From positions 26,653 to 90,652 of the forward strand of contig CALAHF010000105.1 in NCBI GenBank assembly GCA_937891465.1: a DNA stretch of 64,000 nt. The letters are read 5' to 3'. The notes under the pieces were generated by a model. It ran no database searches. It saw only the letters and a program-made list of their open reading frames with translations, and had not been told where the DNA came from. The stretch comes from an uncultured Verrucomicrobiales bacterium (GTDB lineage: Bacteria; Verrucomicrobiota; Verrucomicrobiia; Verrucomicrobiales; DEV007). Shown here piece by piece: positions 34,928 through 42,952 of this stretch. The translations under genes and the position numbers were made by a program. Numbering within the stretch: the first letter of the stretch is position 1; each line of letters opens with the position of its first letter.

Positions 34928-34955
34928 TAAGTTCCTCTCGTCAGAAAATTAGCCA
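34928..34955 (-). promoter_or_regulatory. 28-bp box shared with the DUF1549-sulfatase operon (copy B)
   Basis: TAAGTTCCTCTCGTCAGAAA then ATTAGCCA; 26 of 28 positions equal copy A at 31554-31581. On the minus strand it places GAGAGGAACTTA eight bases before the GTG of the sigma-factor gene, and an A-rich stretch lies directly upstream. It may include a promoter recognised by the sigma factor itself. Confidence 0.6.
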
Positions 34956-35013
34956 ACTTTTTCCATTTTTTGCGCGAAGATTCAGTATCGATCCCTGTTC
35001 GGACGCAACGCCT

Positions 35014-35063
35014 TCATGATCCAACAGGGGGCGTTCGATGAACCAACCCTATTGCTTCGTGAA
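35014..35063. repeat. dispersed AACAGGGT-family repeat, copy 5 (inverted pair, diverged)
   Basis: TGATCCAACAGGGGGCGTTCGA on one side and an inverted CCAACCCTATTGCTTCGTGAA on the other, joined by TGAA. The cores face each other as in copy 1 but the arms have drifted. It lies between the divergent sigma-factor and alcohol dehydrogenase genes. A further half-unit (ATCCCTGTTCGG) sits at about 34990-35001. Confidence 0.75.
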
Positions 35064-35114
35064 CACCCAATTTTGGGATTTTAAAAGTGAGCGGGAGACG
35101 CTAACTTTTGCGAT

Positions 35115-36233
35115 ATGACTGAAGCCCGCGCCGCTGTTCTTTACGAAGCGAATACTCCCCTTTCGATCGAAACTGTTCGTGTGTTGCCGCCGAATCCGGG
35201 TGAGGTTCAGGTCCGAATGCATGCGGCGGGCGTTTGTCACAGCGATTTGCATGTCATGAAAGGCGATCAGCCAATTGCAATGCCGATCATCCTCGGACAT
35301 GAAGGTGCAGGTATTGTCGAAGCGATTGGAAAAGGCGTCACATCAGTTGCCGAAGGCGATCACGTCATTCCGATTTGGCGAATGTCCTGCGGAATTTGCG
35401 AATACTGCCTCGGCGGAAAGCCGGCGCTCTGCGACGTAGGAACGGCGATGCGTTTCACCGGAAAAATGCCGGATGGCAAAACCCGATTCGAAAATGGAAA
35501 CGGCGATCCGATTTTGCACTACGCGGGTGTGTCGACTTTTTCGGAGCTCTCAACGATGCCTGAAGGCGCGGTTGTGAAAATTGATCGCGATTTCTCGCTC
35601 GAAAAAGCAGCGCTCATTGGGTGCGGCGTGATCACCGGAATGGGGGCTGTCTTCAATTCCGCCCGCATGAAGCCAGGCGCAACCGTCGCCGTTTTTGGCT
35701 GCGGCGGCATCGGCCTGAATATTGTTCAGGGCGCAAAAATCGCAGGAGCGCTGAAAATCATAGCGATCGACACGGTGGATTCAAAGCTCGATTTTGCCCG
35801 CGAGTTTGGTGCCTGTGAAACGATCAACGCTTCGGAAAATGATCCAGTCGAAGCCATCAAAGATCTCACGAACGACCTCGGGGTTGATTACGCTTTTGAA
35901 GCGATCGGTCTGCCGGAGCCGATTGAGCAGTCCTTCGATTCAACCCGGAAAGGTGGCACCTGCGTTGTTGTCGGAATCGCCCGCCCCGATGCCCGCGCCA
36001 AGATCAATGTGAACCAACTCGTCTACGCCGAGAAAACGCTGAAGGGCTCAATCTACGGCTCGACTCGGCCTCGGATTGATTTGCAGTTGCTCATCGACAT
36101 GCACCGCGCAGGTAAACTGGAATTGGATCGCTTGCTGACGCGGACGTATCCGCTTTCGCAAATCAATGAAGCCTATGCTGCTTTGGAACGCGGCGAAGTG
36201 GCGCGGGCATTAGTGATGCCGCAGGAAGTTTAG
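35115..36233 (+). CDS. zinc-dependent alcohol dehydrogenase, class III-like
   Basis: The 372-residue medium-chain dehydrogenase has the catalytic zinc residues in AAGVCHSDLHV and ILGHEGAGIVEAIG, the structural zinc motif MSCGICEYCLGGKPALC with four cysteines, and the NAD-binding GCGGIGLNIVQGAK with the acid at the end of the next strand (IIAIDTVD). The order and length match class III/formaldehyde dehydrogenase-like enzymes, including ones using mycothiol or no thiol. The substrate is not readable. It stands alone, in the divergent position to the sigma factor. Confidence 0.85.
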   Translation: MTEARAAVLYEANTPLSIETVRVLPPNPGEVQVRMHAAGVCHSDLHVMKGDQPIAMPIILGHEGAGIVEAIGKGVTSVAEGDHVIPIWRMSCGICEYCLGGKPALCDVGTAMRFTGKMPDGKTRFENGNGDPILHYAGVSTFSELSTMPEGAVVKIDRDFSLEKAALIGCGVITGMGAVFNSARMKPGATVAVFGCGGIGLNIVQGAKIAGALKIIAIDTVDSKLDFAREFGACETINASENDPVEAIKDLTNDLGVDYAFEAIGLPEPIEQSFDSTRKGGTCVVVGIARPDARAKINVNQLVYAEKTLKGSIYGSTRPRIDLQLLIDMHRAGKLELDRLLTRTYPLSQINEAYAALERGEVARALVMPQEV

Positions 36234-36297
36234 ACATCCTTTTGCAGCCGCAGTTTGGTTTTCTTGAAATGTAGGCGACATTTAGCATCGAAATACA

Positions 36298-37383
36298 ATG
36301 GAAACGGATGCAATACGCAAGCAGCGCACGGAATGGCTGGTGGGACTTTTTGTCTTCTTCGGACTGGCCATTATGGGGACGCTGATTTTGCAATTCGGTC
36401 GGTTCAGCGACCGGGTGCGGGGGCATTATGATCTTACGATCGAGCTTCCCAATGGCGGAGGACTTCGCGCGTTGGCTCCTGTAAAAATGGGCGGCGAGAA
36501 AGTCGGCTACGTTTCGGTCGGGCCGACGCTGAAAAAAGATTTTTCTGCCGTCGATATTATACTCGCCATTTATCAGGATCAGCAAATTCCGTTGGGGTCG
36601 AATTTTCAAATCGGAACGAGCGGTTTGATGGGCGATGCGTTTGTCGAAATCTTGATTGCTGAAAAATTCACGGGCGATTTCATTCCCAAAGAATCTCGAA
36701 TCGTCGGAACGAAGACAGCTGATATCGCTGAACTTCAGGCAAACGCCGGCGTGATTTTAGAAGAAGTGAAAGTGGCCGTGGATGAGATCCAGATCGCAGT
36801 AAAAAGCCTCAATCGAGTTTTTGAAAAAGTGGAGGGCGATCTGCTTGGTGATGAGAATGTCGGCAATTTGAAGACCACCATTGCCGAACTAAAGGTGTCT
36901 TCACAAAATATTCGCGGCGCGACTGAAAAGCTTGATCCCGTGCTGGAAGACATTCGCCTGACTGTCGGAGAGGCGAAAACGGCCGTGACAAAAGCAGGCA
37001 CCACTTTCGATACCGCAACGGAAACACTGGAAGGGATTCAAACCACCGTTTCCAAAGCAGATCCGGCGATCGAAGAATTGAAGCCAACGATCCTCGAATT
37101 GCGCGACACCATCAAAACCGCCAACGAAACATTGGAGAAAATCAAAGGTGGAAATGGAGTTGCCGGAGCTTTGATTTCCGATAGCGGAATGCGGGAAGAT
37201 CTGGAAAGTTTCGTCGAGAAATTGGAAGCGTATGGAATCCTCGGGTATCCCAAGGAGAAAAAACCGGGCTCAGGAATTTTCTCGGGCGGTTCATCAACGT
37301 CGTCCTCGTCGAAAAGCAGCAAAGCTGAAGAGAAACCGAAAAGGCGTCCTTCTTCGCTGACTCGCCGTCGTCCCGGCTCTTAG
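36298..37383 (+). CDS. MlaD/MCE-domain protein
   Basis: The 361-residue protein has one N-terminal membrane segment (LVGLFVFFGLAIMGTLIL, about 14-31), an MCE domain (FSDRVRGHYDLTIELPNGGG, APVKMGGEKVGYVSVGPTL, QIGTSGLMGDAFVEI), a long coiled region from about residue 140 to 290 with repeated T/L heptads (TETLEGIQTTVSKADPAIEE), and a Ser/Lys/Arg-rich tail. Such proteins form hexameric lipid shuttles in the periplasm with an ABC permease (MlaE) and ATPase (MlaF); neither gene is here. Its stop overlaps the convergent neighbour's stop. Confidence 0.85.
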   Translation: METDAIRKQRTEWLVGLFVFFGLAIMGTLILQFGRFSDRVRGHYDLTIELPNGGGLRALAPVKMGGEKVGYVSVGPTLKKDFSAVDIILAIYQDQQIPLGSNFQIGTSGLMGDAFVEILIAEKFTGDFIPKESRIVGTKTADIAELQANAGVILEEVKVAVDEIQIAVKSLNRVFEKVEGDLLGDENVGNLKTTIAELKVSSQNIRGATEKLDPVLEDIRLTVGEAKTAVTKAGTTFDTATETLEGIQTTVSKADPAIEELKPTILELRDTIKTANETLEKIKGGNGVAGALISDSGMREDLESFVEKLEAYGILGYPKEKKPGSGIFSGGSSTSSSSKSSKAEEKPKRRPSSLTRRRPGS

Positions 37384-38717
37384 TCAACCACCGCGCACGG
37401 AACAAGAATCGCGTCGCTCATCCCGTGAAGGATTTTTTTGTCTGACGGACAAATCGTTGCGAGAATTCCACCGAGTTTTACGGATTTACCTCGCTTGCCA
37501 ACTTCGGCAAAATAGTAGGGACAAAGCCGAACGCGCGCTTCCATCGTTTCGATTTTCCCGGACTCTGGATTGTGCCACGTATGATGCACGATTTTCCCCC
37601 GATGAAATTCCTGAAGGACAAACGGTGAGGTCTCGAAACTCGAAATCGCATTATCGACGGCCTCGCCCCACTCGCTTTGGGATGAATCCTGCCCAATCGT
37701 GACGCTGCGGCTGCCCCACGCGAGTTCGGAAAACCCGCTGACTTTTAATACCAACTCGCGCTCGGTTTTGCTGAAGTCTTTGAGTTCCGCAAAACTCTGA
37801 ATTTCCAATTTTGGCAACACGGCGTGGTGCGGAAGCTCGGCAGGGTCCACGACCCAGCTCCACGGAAACAAATCGAGAAGCCGATGAAAATTCGCATCGC
37901 GAACCCCCATCCGCCACGTGTCGCGAAGCGGGCGCATCCGAAGCAGGGCGGCCCACATTTTTTCCTCGAGCCACGGCTTAAACGGCGGCGTCACTTTCGT
38001 ATTCGAGGCCGCGAGTTTTTCGATGCCTGAAAGATTCGGCAAATCGAAGAGCTCAAAAAATCGATACACTTCGCGTTCATCGGAGAATTCGAGGTTCTCG
38101 GCGGCCTTCACCGCAAAGTCTCCGTTTAACTTATCGGCAAGCCACTCCATTTCAGAACGGTAATCAGCCGATTCCTCAGAAATCGCGATATCGACTTTGT
38201 CTGATTCAAAAATGGATTCGAAGCCGCGCAGCATCCCATCAGTTCCACCAATGATGTCGGCATCAGGATTTACCGCCGCATAATTCTCACCGAGCCACGC
38301 AGTCAGCCCGATTCCACCGGGGACTGAATCCAGTTCAGTAATAGCAAAACCGTCTTCGGTGAGAATCAGATCTGGCCGGATGACCGACGGCGTGTCTTCG
38401 ATGACATCGGTTTGCAACGCCGCGTCCAACAGCCACTGAGGTTTTCCACGATCCAGATAATCGGAAATCCACGATGGCAGTGAACCTTTGCGGCTACGAC
38501 GATAGATGAGATCACTCGCCTGCTGGAACTTCCACAGCATCGGCCCCATTTGCTCAAGCTGCTTGACCGTTTTGCGATCAATCGGAAAGGGATCCGGAGA
38601 AATTCGCCAGGATTTTCCCGCGAACAAACCATTTTTCGGCATCGCCTCCCGAATTCGTTCGGCGCGCTCGATTGCGTTGTCTGATCCTGCTGCAGCGGTG
38701 TCGTCCATGAAAGCCAT
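37380..38717 (-). CDS. protein of unknown function, possible ATP-grasp-like enzyme
   Basis: I do not recognise a named family for this 445-residue cytoplasmic protein. Several segments recall circularly permuted ATP-grasp proteins: RPDLILTEDGFAITELDSVPGG (residues 117-138), the later strand ELVLKVSGFSELAWGSRSV, and SPFVLQEFHRGKIVHHTW with acidic/His residues that could bind ATP-metal. There is no signal peptide. It starts immediately after the ruvA stop (the ruvA TAA and this ATG are adjacent, 38717/38718), so it is probably cotranscribed with ruvA. An alternative start at Met4 is possible. Convergent overlap with mlaD occurs at the 3' end. Confidence 0.5.
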   Translation of the reverse strand: MAFMDDTAAAGSDNAIERAERIREAMPKNGLFAGKSWRISPDPFPIDRKTVKQLEQMGPMLWKFQQASDLIYRRSRKGSLPSWISDYLDRGKPQWLLDAALQTDVIEDTPSVIRPDLILTEDGFAITELDSVPGGIGLTAWLGENYAAVNPDADIIGGTDGMLRGFESIFESDKVDIAISEESADYRSEMEWLADKLNGDFAVKAAENLEFSDEREVYRFFELFDLPNLSGIEKLAASNTKVTPPFKPWLEEKMWAALLRMRPLRDTWRMGVRDANFHRLLDLFPWSWVVDPAELPHHAVLPKLEIQSFAELKDFSKTERELVLKVSGFSELAWGSRSVTIGQDSSQSEWGEAVDNAISSFETSPFVLQEFHRGKIVHHTWHNPESGKIETMEARVRLCPYYFAEVGKRGKSVKLGGILATICPSDKKILHGMSDAILVPCAVVD

Positions 38718-39314
38718 TTACCGCATCAGTCGCAGTGCGGATCGTAAAATTTCATCGGTATTGGAAATTTCGTCGGCTACTTTTTCGACGGCTTTCTGAG
38801 CATCTGCTTGTTTGTAGCCCAGCGAGATCATCGCGAGCATCGCATCGTTGCGAGCAGATTGCTCACTCGTCAGCCCCGCGCCCGTCGCCTGCATTTCCCA
38901 TCCGGTGGTCACACCGACTTTGTCTTTCAACTCCAATACAATTCGTTCAGCTGTCTTTTTCCCGAGCCCTTTGATTTTAGAAATCGTAGGAATGTCGCCA
39001 GCCACAACCGCTGCTTTGAAGGCGTTCGCCGGCATGCCACCGAGAATCGACATGGCGACCTTCGGGCCAATTCCTGAGACACGACTCATCAGAAGCCGAA
39101 ACAAATCTCGGTGATCATCATCGGGAAATCCAAACAGGGTTTGCTCTTGCTCGCGAATGTGATGGTGTGTTTTAACGAGGATCACTTCGCCCGTCTGTCC
39201 AAATTCCGCATCCGCGTTCATCGGAACAACCACGTCATAGCCCACCCCGTTCACATCGATCACGAGTCGACCGGGCCAGTTTTCCTGCAGGGTGCCTTTT
39301 AAAAATGTGATCAT
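38718..39314 (-). CDS. ruvA: Holliday junction branch migration protein RuvA
   Basis: The 198-residue protein begins MITFLKGTLQENWPGRLVID and has the domain I OB-fold with QTLFGFPDDDHRDLFRLL, the helix-hairpin-helix pairs LLMSRVSGIGPKVAMSILGG and ISKIKGLGKKTAERIVLELK, and a C-terminal RuvB-contact domain (SLGYKQADAQKAVEKV). RuvA binds Holliday junctions as a tetramer and loads RuvB. ruvB is not in this window. The next gene downstream is the unknown 445-residue protein. Confidence 0.95.
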   Translation of the reverse strand: MITFLKGTLQENWPGRLVIDVNGVGYDVVVPMNADAEFGQTGEVILVKTHHHIREQEQTLFGFPDDDHRDLFRLLMSRVSGIGPKVAMSILGGMPANAFKAAVVAGDIPTISKIKGLGKKTAERIVLELKDKVGVTTGWEMQATGAGLTSEQSARNDAMLAMISLGYKQADAQKAVEKVADEISNTDEILRSALRLMR

Positions 39315-39361
39315 GGAATAGAATTAGGGCTAAAGAATCAAACGTGATTCCTATCCCTTCC

Positions 39362-39973
39362 ATGAATTTCCCCGGTTGCAAAACATTGGCTGCTTTTTGT
39401 GCGCTTCTTATTCCCTGTGAAGCGCAAGTAAAAGACAAACCGGTCCGCTTTCGCAAAGGTCTGCTTTTCGAAAGCAAAATCGAAAACCCCAAGGTTTTTT
39501 CAGCAGTCGAAGGTGGTAAAAAGACGCTTCTCGTTCCTGCCTACGAATGGGAATACGGAGTTCGGGTGTTCACGAAAGCGTCGTGGAGCGAAACTGGCGG
39601 CGAATGGAACACCTATAAAGCAAACGCTGTATTGATAGCCGATGCAATTGTCGACACCCTGAAACCCGAATGGCGAAAAGATCAGCGAGGAGTGATCAAT
39701 TACGCCATTTTGCAAAGCGAAGACCCGTTTCTTGGGAGTGTAATTTTATCGAAAAAATTGCACAAGAAATTCAAAAATGAGTTTGGAGAGAACATTCACG
39801 TGATCATTCCAGAGCGCGGCACGATCTACCTTTTCCCTGCCGAGGGAGGTAAGCTCGATGGCTACGGCCCCTCTATCATTAAGAAGTTCAAGGAGTCATC
39901 ACAGCCCGTTTCCATCGAGGTATTCCTGCTTACATCAACCGGTTATGAGATCATCGGAGAATTGGAAGAGTGA
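39362..39973 (+). CDS. exported protein of unknown function
   Basis: The start MNFPGCKTLAAFCALLIPCEA at 39362 gives a 203-residue protein with an N-terminal signal that ends near EAQ; a GTG six codons upstream is less likely. The mature part is mixed alpha/beta with no family I know; ADAIVDTLKPEWRKDQRGVI, DPFLGSVILSKKLHKKFKNE and IHVIIPERGTIYLFPAEGG are the clearest segments. It is divergent from ruvA with 47 bp between the starts. The role is unknown. Confidence 0.6.
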   Translation: MNFPGCKTLAAFCALLIPCEAQVKDKPVRFRKGLLFESKIENPKVFSAVEGGKKTLLVPAYEWEYGVRVFTKASWSETGGEWNTYKANAVLIADAIVDTLKPEWRKDQRGVINYAILQSEDPFLGSVILSKKLHKKFKNEFGENIHVIIPERGTIYLFPAEGGKLDGYGPSIIKKFKESSQPVSIEVFLLTSTGYEIIGELEE

Positions 39974-40080
39974 GTTCAGTTTCTCTAAAATTTTTTTCAT
40001 TTCTGATAATTTTAAAAATTTTACGTCTCTTGACGGAAAGTAATGGTCAAGATCATCAAAATGTGATAAACTCTCGAACC

Positions 40081-40374
40081 ATGTCGAACACACGCAGAAC
40101 ACGATTCTCAAGACGGGTACCTGATCACGTAACGGACGAGTTAGTTAACGTCCTAGCTGATAAGGCAACCTTCGGTTTCAACGATCTTTTCGAAGTCGTT
40201 TATGAAAATTTAAAAGCTCGAAACGCTGTCAGTGGCGGCGAAGAGATGCTTCGTTTAAGAGCTTATGAAAAGCTTCAGAACCTAGTAACTCGTGGGTTGG
40301 TTGAGAAAAACGGTAAAGAATACCGCGGACTCAACAACATTCAAGATGCGTCCAGCGCTAACGTTGCTACCTAA
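40081..40374 (+). CDS. small conserved-looking protein, winged-helix-like
   Basis: From the ATG at 40081 the 97-residue protein reads MSNTRRTRFSRRVPDHVTDE and then VLADKATFGFNDLFEVVYEN and LRAYEKLQNLVTRGLVEKNG. The pattern of helices ending in LVTRGLVEKNGKEYRG resembles a winged-helix domain. The basic N-terminus could touch nucleic acid. The frame is open 37 codons further upstream, but that part is A/T-rich leader. The role is unknown; nuoA follows after 116 bp. Confidence 0.55.
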   Translation: MSNTRRTRFSRRVPDHVTDELVNVLADKATFGFNDLFEVVYENLKARNAVSGGEEMLRLRAYEKLQNLVTRGLVEKNGKEYRGLNNIQDASSANVAT

Positions 40375-40401
40375 TCGTGCATCGATCTTGATTTCCCACA
40401 C

Positions 40402-40417
40402 TTCCGTCTAGACGGAA
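40402..40417. promoter_or_regulatory. 16-bp perfect palindrome upstream of nuoA
   Basis: TTCCGTCTAGACGGAA is its own reverse complement and lies 73 bp before the nuoA start and 27 bp after the preceding stop. It has no loop, so it would suit a dimeric repressor site better than a terminator, and no T-run follows. Confidence 0.35.
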
Positions 40418-40490
40418 ACCCGAAAATCATTACATTCCGGTGTGTTGGCTCTGCCAGCGCATCGGAATTTTCGTTTACTGCTTTTATCTC

Positions 40491-40862
40491 ATGTCACAGG
40501 ATTACACACCCGTTCTCATCCAGATCGTTATTGCATCAGGCTTTGCCGTCGCCACGCTGATTGCCAGCGTTATGCTCGGAAAACGAGCCATGCGGAACAC
40601 GGTGAAAGACTCCGCCTACGAGTGTGGCATGAATCCAACCGGCGAAGGCCAGGCCCGATTCAGTGTTAAATTTTACCTCGTCGCCATGCTGTTCGTCCTT
40701 TTCGATATCGAGGTCGTTTTCCTCTATCCCTGGGCAGTGGTTTTTCGTGAAAACGTCGCAAACGCTCCCGTTTACTTCTGGGGAATGCTGGGCTTCGTCT
40801 TCGTTCTCTTCATCGCTTACCTTTATGCGCTTAAAAAAGGTGCGCTTGAGTGGAAAAGCTGA
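40491..40862 (+). CDS. nuoA: NADH-quinone oxidoreductase subunit A
   Basis: The 123-residue protein has three membrane helices (12-36, 68-90, 96-114) and the NuoA/NdhC signature between them: YECGMNPTGEGQARFSVKFY, then FVLFDIEVVFLYPWAVVF with the conserved acidic loop of the membrane-arm junction. I chose MSQDYTP as the start; 17 further codons upstream have no family likeness. The gene is alone: the next gene is a Dabb protein and no nuoB follows, so the rest of complex I must be encoded elsewhere. Confidence 0.92.
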   Translation: MSQDYTPVLIQIVIASGFAVATLIASVMLGKRAMRNTVKDSAYECGMNPTGEGQARFSVKFYLVAMLFVLFDIEVVFLYPWAVVFRENVANAPVYFWGMLGFVFVLFIAYLYALKKGALEWKS

Positions 40863-40921
40863 GTTTCTCAATCAGCATTTGTAATCTTCCGCTCCGTTCC
40901 ACGTCCCCACTTCTCGCTCAG

Positions 40922-41239
40922 ATGATTCACTACATTGCCTTTTACACGCTCAAAGAAGGCGTGACCCGGGAAAACATTGAGGAAATGATTCGAATGAGCC
41001 GAAGTCGGCTACTTCGGATTAATGAAGCCCACAACGTGCGCTCGGGACAAACGATCCAAAAGGAATCCGAATTTCCGTTCTTCATTTCCGCCGATTTCGA
41101 AAACCTCGATAAGCTGGCCATTTTCCGCGAAGATCCTCAGAATTTAAAATTCGAACACGAATTTTTGAAGCACTACACCGAAGAGCGAAAAGAATTTCTC
41201 TACGAAACCGAGCCCGGTCGCGACATTCGGTATTCGTGA
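40922..41239 (+). CDS. Dabb (stress-response alpha/beta-barrel) protein
   Basis: The 105-residue protein starts MIHYIAFYTLKEGVTRENIE at 40922 and shows the Dabb pattern: a first strand with H-x-V/I-x-F-x-L-K, a long helix, SEFPFFISADFENLDKLAIF and FEHEFLKHYTEERKEFLYE. The dimeric barrel fold occurs in stress-induced and polyketide-cyclase-like proteins. The function is unknown. A longer frame overlapping nuoA is unlikely. Confidence 0.78.
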   Translation: MIHYIAFYTLKEGVTRENIEEMIRMSRSRLLRINEAHNVRSGQTIQKESEFPFFISADFENLDKLAIFREDPQNLKFEHEFLKHYTEERKEFLYETEPGRDIRYS

Positions 41240-41264
41240 GGTCGCTGTTCGGCGAAAAAATCTG

Positions 41265-41729
41265 ATGACCTGTTGTCTGCGAATTACGGGAGATTTCAGA
41301 CCCGACAAGCTCATCGAAAATGTAGCGCTTCCGTTGGAGGTCAGATACTGCAAGGGCGATATCGGACGCGGAGGTGTTGTGGAAGAAGAGTCTCTGGTTC
41401 AAATCACAGTAAGTGATGCTGAGTTTTCAGAACTGGATAAGCAGTTCGAGGACATGTCCCGATTCGTCGCGCGACATAAAGTTGCGTTGAAAGAGTTTTG
41501 CCGGCTTGATGCCATCACATCATGCACCTTTGATTTCGGTGGGCAATTTGATCCAGATTACGTAGTTGTCTGTCGCACTATTCCTCGGTACGGGGTTATT
41601 GCAGCAGCCATTTGTAATGCGTCCATCGAGATTTCGCTCCGGATGATGAGTCTGCAGACCAATAAATTCCGGTGTCGCTGCTCAGGGCACAAAAAAAACA
41701 GGGTTGGATCAATGACCCAACCCTGTTGA
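41265..41729 (+). CDS. DUF4279-like protein of unknown function, ending in a repeat
   Basis: The 154-residue protein starts MTCCLRITGDFRPDKLIENV, which recalls the start of DUF4279 proteins (C-x-L-R-I-x-G-D). Later segments include QITVSDAEFSELDKQFEDMS and FDFGGQFDPDYVVVCRTIPR. The last 13 residues (HKKNRVGSMTQPC) come from repeat copy 6, so the original stop may have been lost or moved. DUF4279 proteins are small and some may be immunity proteins, but no partner gene is seen here. Confidence 0.5.
   Translation: MTCCLRITGDFRPDKLIENVALPLEVRYCKGDIGRGGVVEEESLVQITVSDAEFSELDKQFEDMSRFVARHKVALKEFCRLDAITSCTFDFGGQFDPDYVVVCRTIPRYGVIAAAICNASIEISLRMMSLQTNKFRCRCSGHKKNRVGSMTQPC
41691..41727 (-). terminator. 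rho-independent terminator of ilvC, built from repeat copy 6
   Basis: On the minus strand AACAGGGTTGG and CCAACCCTGTT form a perfect 11-bp stem with a 9-base loop, followed by a run of eight T residues (41691-41698 on the plus strand are A). It lies 62 bp after the ilvC stop. This is a textbook terminator in the minus direction only. Confidence 0.85.
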
Positions 41730-41735
41730 TTCGTA
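41697..41735. repeat. dispersed AACAGGGT-family repeat, copy 6 (inverted pair)
   Basis: AACAGGGTTGG (41697-41707) and CCAACCCTGTT (41717-41727), then GATTCGT. The cores are inverted as in copy 1. It is shared with the ilvC terminator and with the 3' end of the plus-strand gene at 41265-41729. Confidence 0.85.
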
Positions 41736-41788
41736 AAAAATTTAGCAACTCAAGCGACCGAAAGAATCAGTCGCCCGGTTGACTCAAA

Positions 41789-42817
41789 TTAGCTGTAAGA
41801 AGCCTGCTGACCTTTGAGATCGCGTCCCTTGAGCCAAGGCATCAATGAGCGAAGACGCTTACCGATGGTCTCGATCTCGTGCTTCTCGCCTTCTTCACGC
41901 AGACGATTGAACTCAGGCTGACCTGCTTCGTTCTCAGCAATCCACTCCTTCGCGAAATTGCCGTTCTGAATTTCAGTGAGCGCTTCCTTCATGCGAGCTT
42001 TGACAGATGCGTCGATGATCTTAGGACCAACAGCAACATCACCCCACTCAGCAGTCTCAGAGATTGAGAAACGCATTCCAGCGATGCCGGACTCGTTCAT
42101 CAGATCAACTGTGAGCTTTAGCTCGTGGAGACACTCGAAATAGGCCATCTCAGGCTGATAACCAGCTTCAACCAAGGTTTCGTAACCGGCAGTAACCAGC
42201 GCAGAAATACCACCGCAGAGAACCGTCTGCTCTCCGAAAAGGTCAGTCTCAGTCTCTTCTTTGAAATCAGTTTCGAAAACGCCGGCACGTGTGCCACCAA
42301 CGCCTTTGGCCCATGCCAAAGCAATGGCCTTAGCGTTTCCATCAGCGTCATTGTGAACCGCGATAAGCGCTGGAACACCCTTTCCCTCAACGAACTGGCG
42401 ACGAACGATGTGACCAGGTCCTTTAGGAGCAACCATGATTACATTTGCGTTTGTTGGAGCTTCAATCGTTTTGAAGTGAACCGCGAAACCATGGCTGAAA
42501 AGCAACGTCTTGCCATCAGTGAGATGTTCTTTGATGTCCGCCTCGTAGATCGCAGCGATCTTCGTATCAGGAGCAGCAACGAATACCACGTCTGCAGCTT
42601 TCACTGCATCCGCTGTGTCCATCACGTCGAAACCGTAATCGGCCGCGACTGCACGGGATTTCGAACCGGGATAAAGACCGATGATGACTTTTACGCCACT
42701 GTCTTTTAGGTTCAATGCGTGGGCGTGGCCCTGTGAACCAAAGCCGATAACGGCGCAGGTTTTGTCTTGGAGAACGCTCAAATCAGCGTCTTCGTCAGTA
42801 TAGATTTTTGCTGCCAT
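41789..42817 (-). CDS. ilvC: ketol-acid reductoisomerase
   Basis: The 342-residue class I enzyme has the NADPH site [32 protein letters not shown] and the conserved [14 protein letters not shown]; the C-terminal knot domain carries metal residues in [33 protein letters not shown] and [10 protein letters not shown]. It converts acetolactate or acetohydroxybutyrate in branched-chain amino acid synthesis. It is monocistronic here, with a repeat-derived terminator after it and repeat copy 7 upstream. Confidence 0.97.
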   Translation of the reverse strand: MAAKIYTDEDADLSVLQDKTCAVIGFGSQGHAHALNLKDSGVKVIIGLYPGSKSRAVAADYGFDVMDTADAVKAADVVFVAAPDTKIAAIYEADIKEHLTDGKTLLFSHGFAVHFKTIEAPTNANVIMVAPKGPGHIVRRQFVEGKGVPALIAVHNDADGNAKAIALAWAKGVGGTRAGVFETDFKEETETDLFGEQTVLCGGISALVTAGYETLVEAGYQPEMAYFECLHELKLTVDLMNESGIAGMRFSISETAEWGDVAVGPKIIDASVKARMKEALTEIQNGNFAKEWIAENEAGQPEFNRLREEGEKHEIETIGKRLRSLMPWLKGRDLKGQQASYS

Positions 42818-42904
42818 GTGTATTCGAAGTTCAGAATTTTAGGGCGGCTAGACTCATCGCAAACCCTTACGCGGTCAAACGCTAATGTGATCAGCGAAAG
42901 TCGT

Positions 42905-42952
42905 CACGAACAGACCCTGTCGGTTCGATGAATGAACCCTGTTGGTTCGTTA
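42905..42952. repeat. dispersed AACAGGGT-family repeat, copy 7 (direct pair)
   Basis: ACGAACAGACCCTGTCGG and then GAACCCTGTTGGTTCG, joined by TTCGATGAAT. Both cores point the same way (ACCCTGT). The second unit abuts the TAA stop of the PIN/TRAM gene at 42950-42952, so the repeat begins exactly where that gene ends. Confidence 0.8.

Noticed and set aside
39127..39148. AAACAGGGTTTG inside ruvA resembling the repeat core
   Set aside because: It encodes the conserved QTLFGF motif of RuvA and lacks the CGAAC/GTTCG ends.
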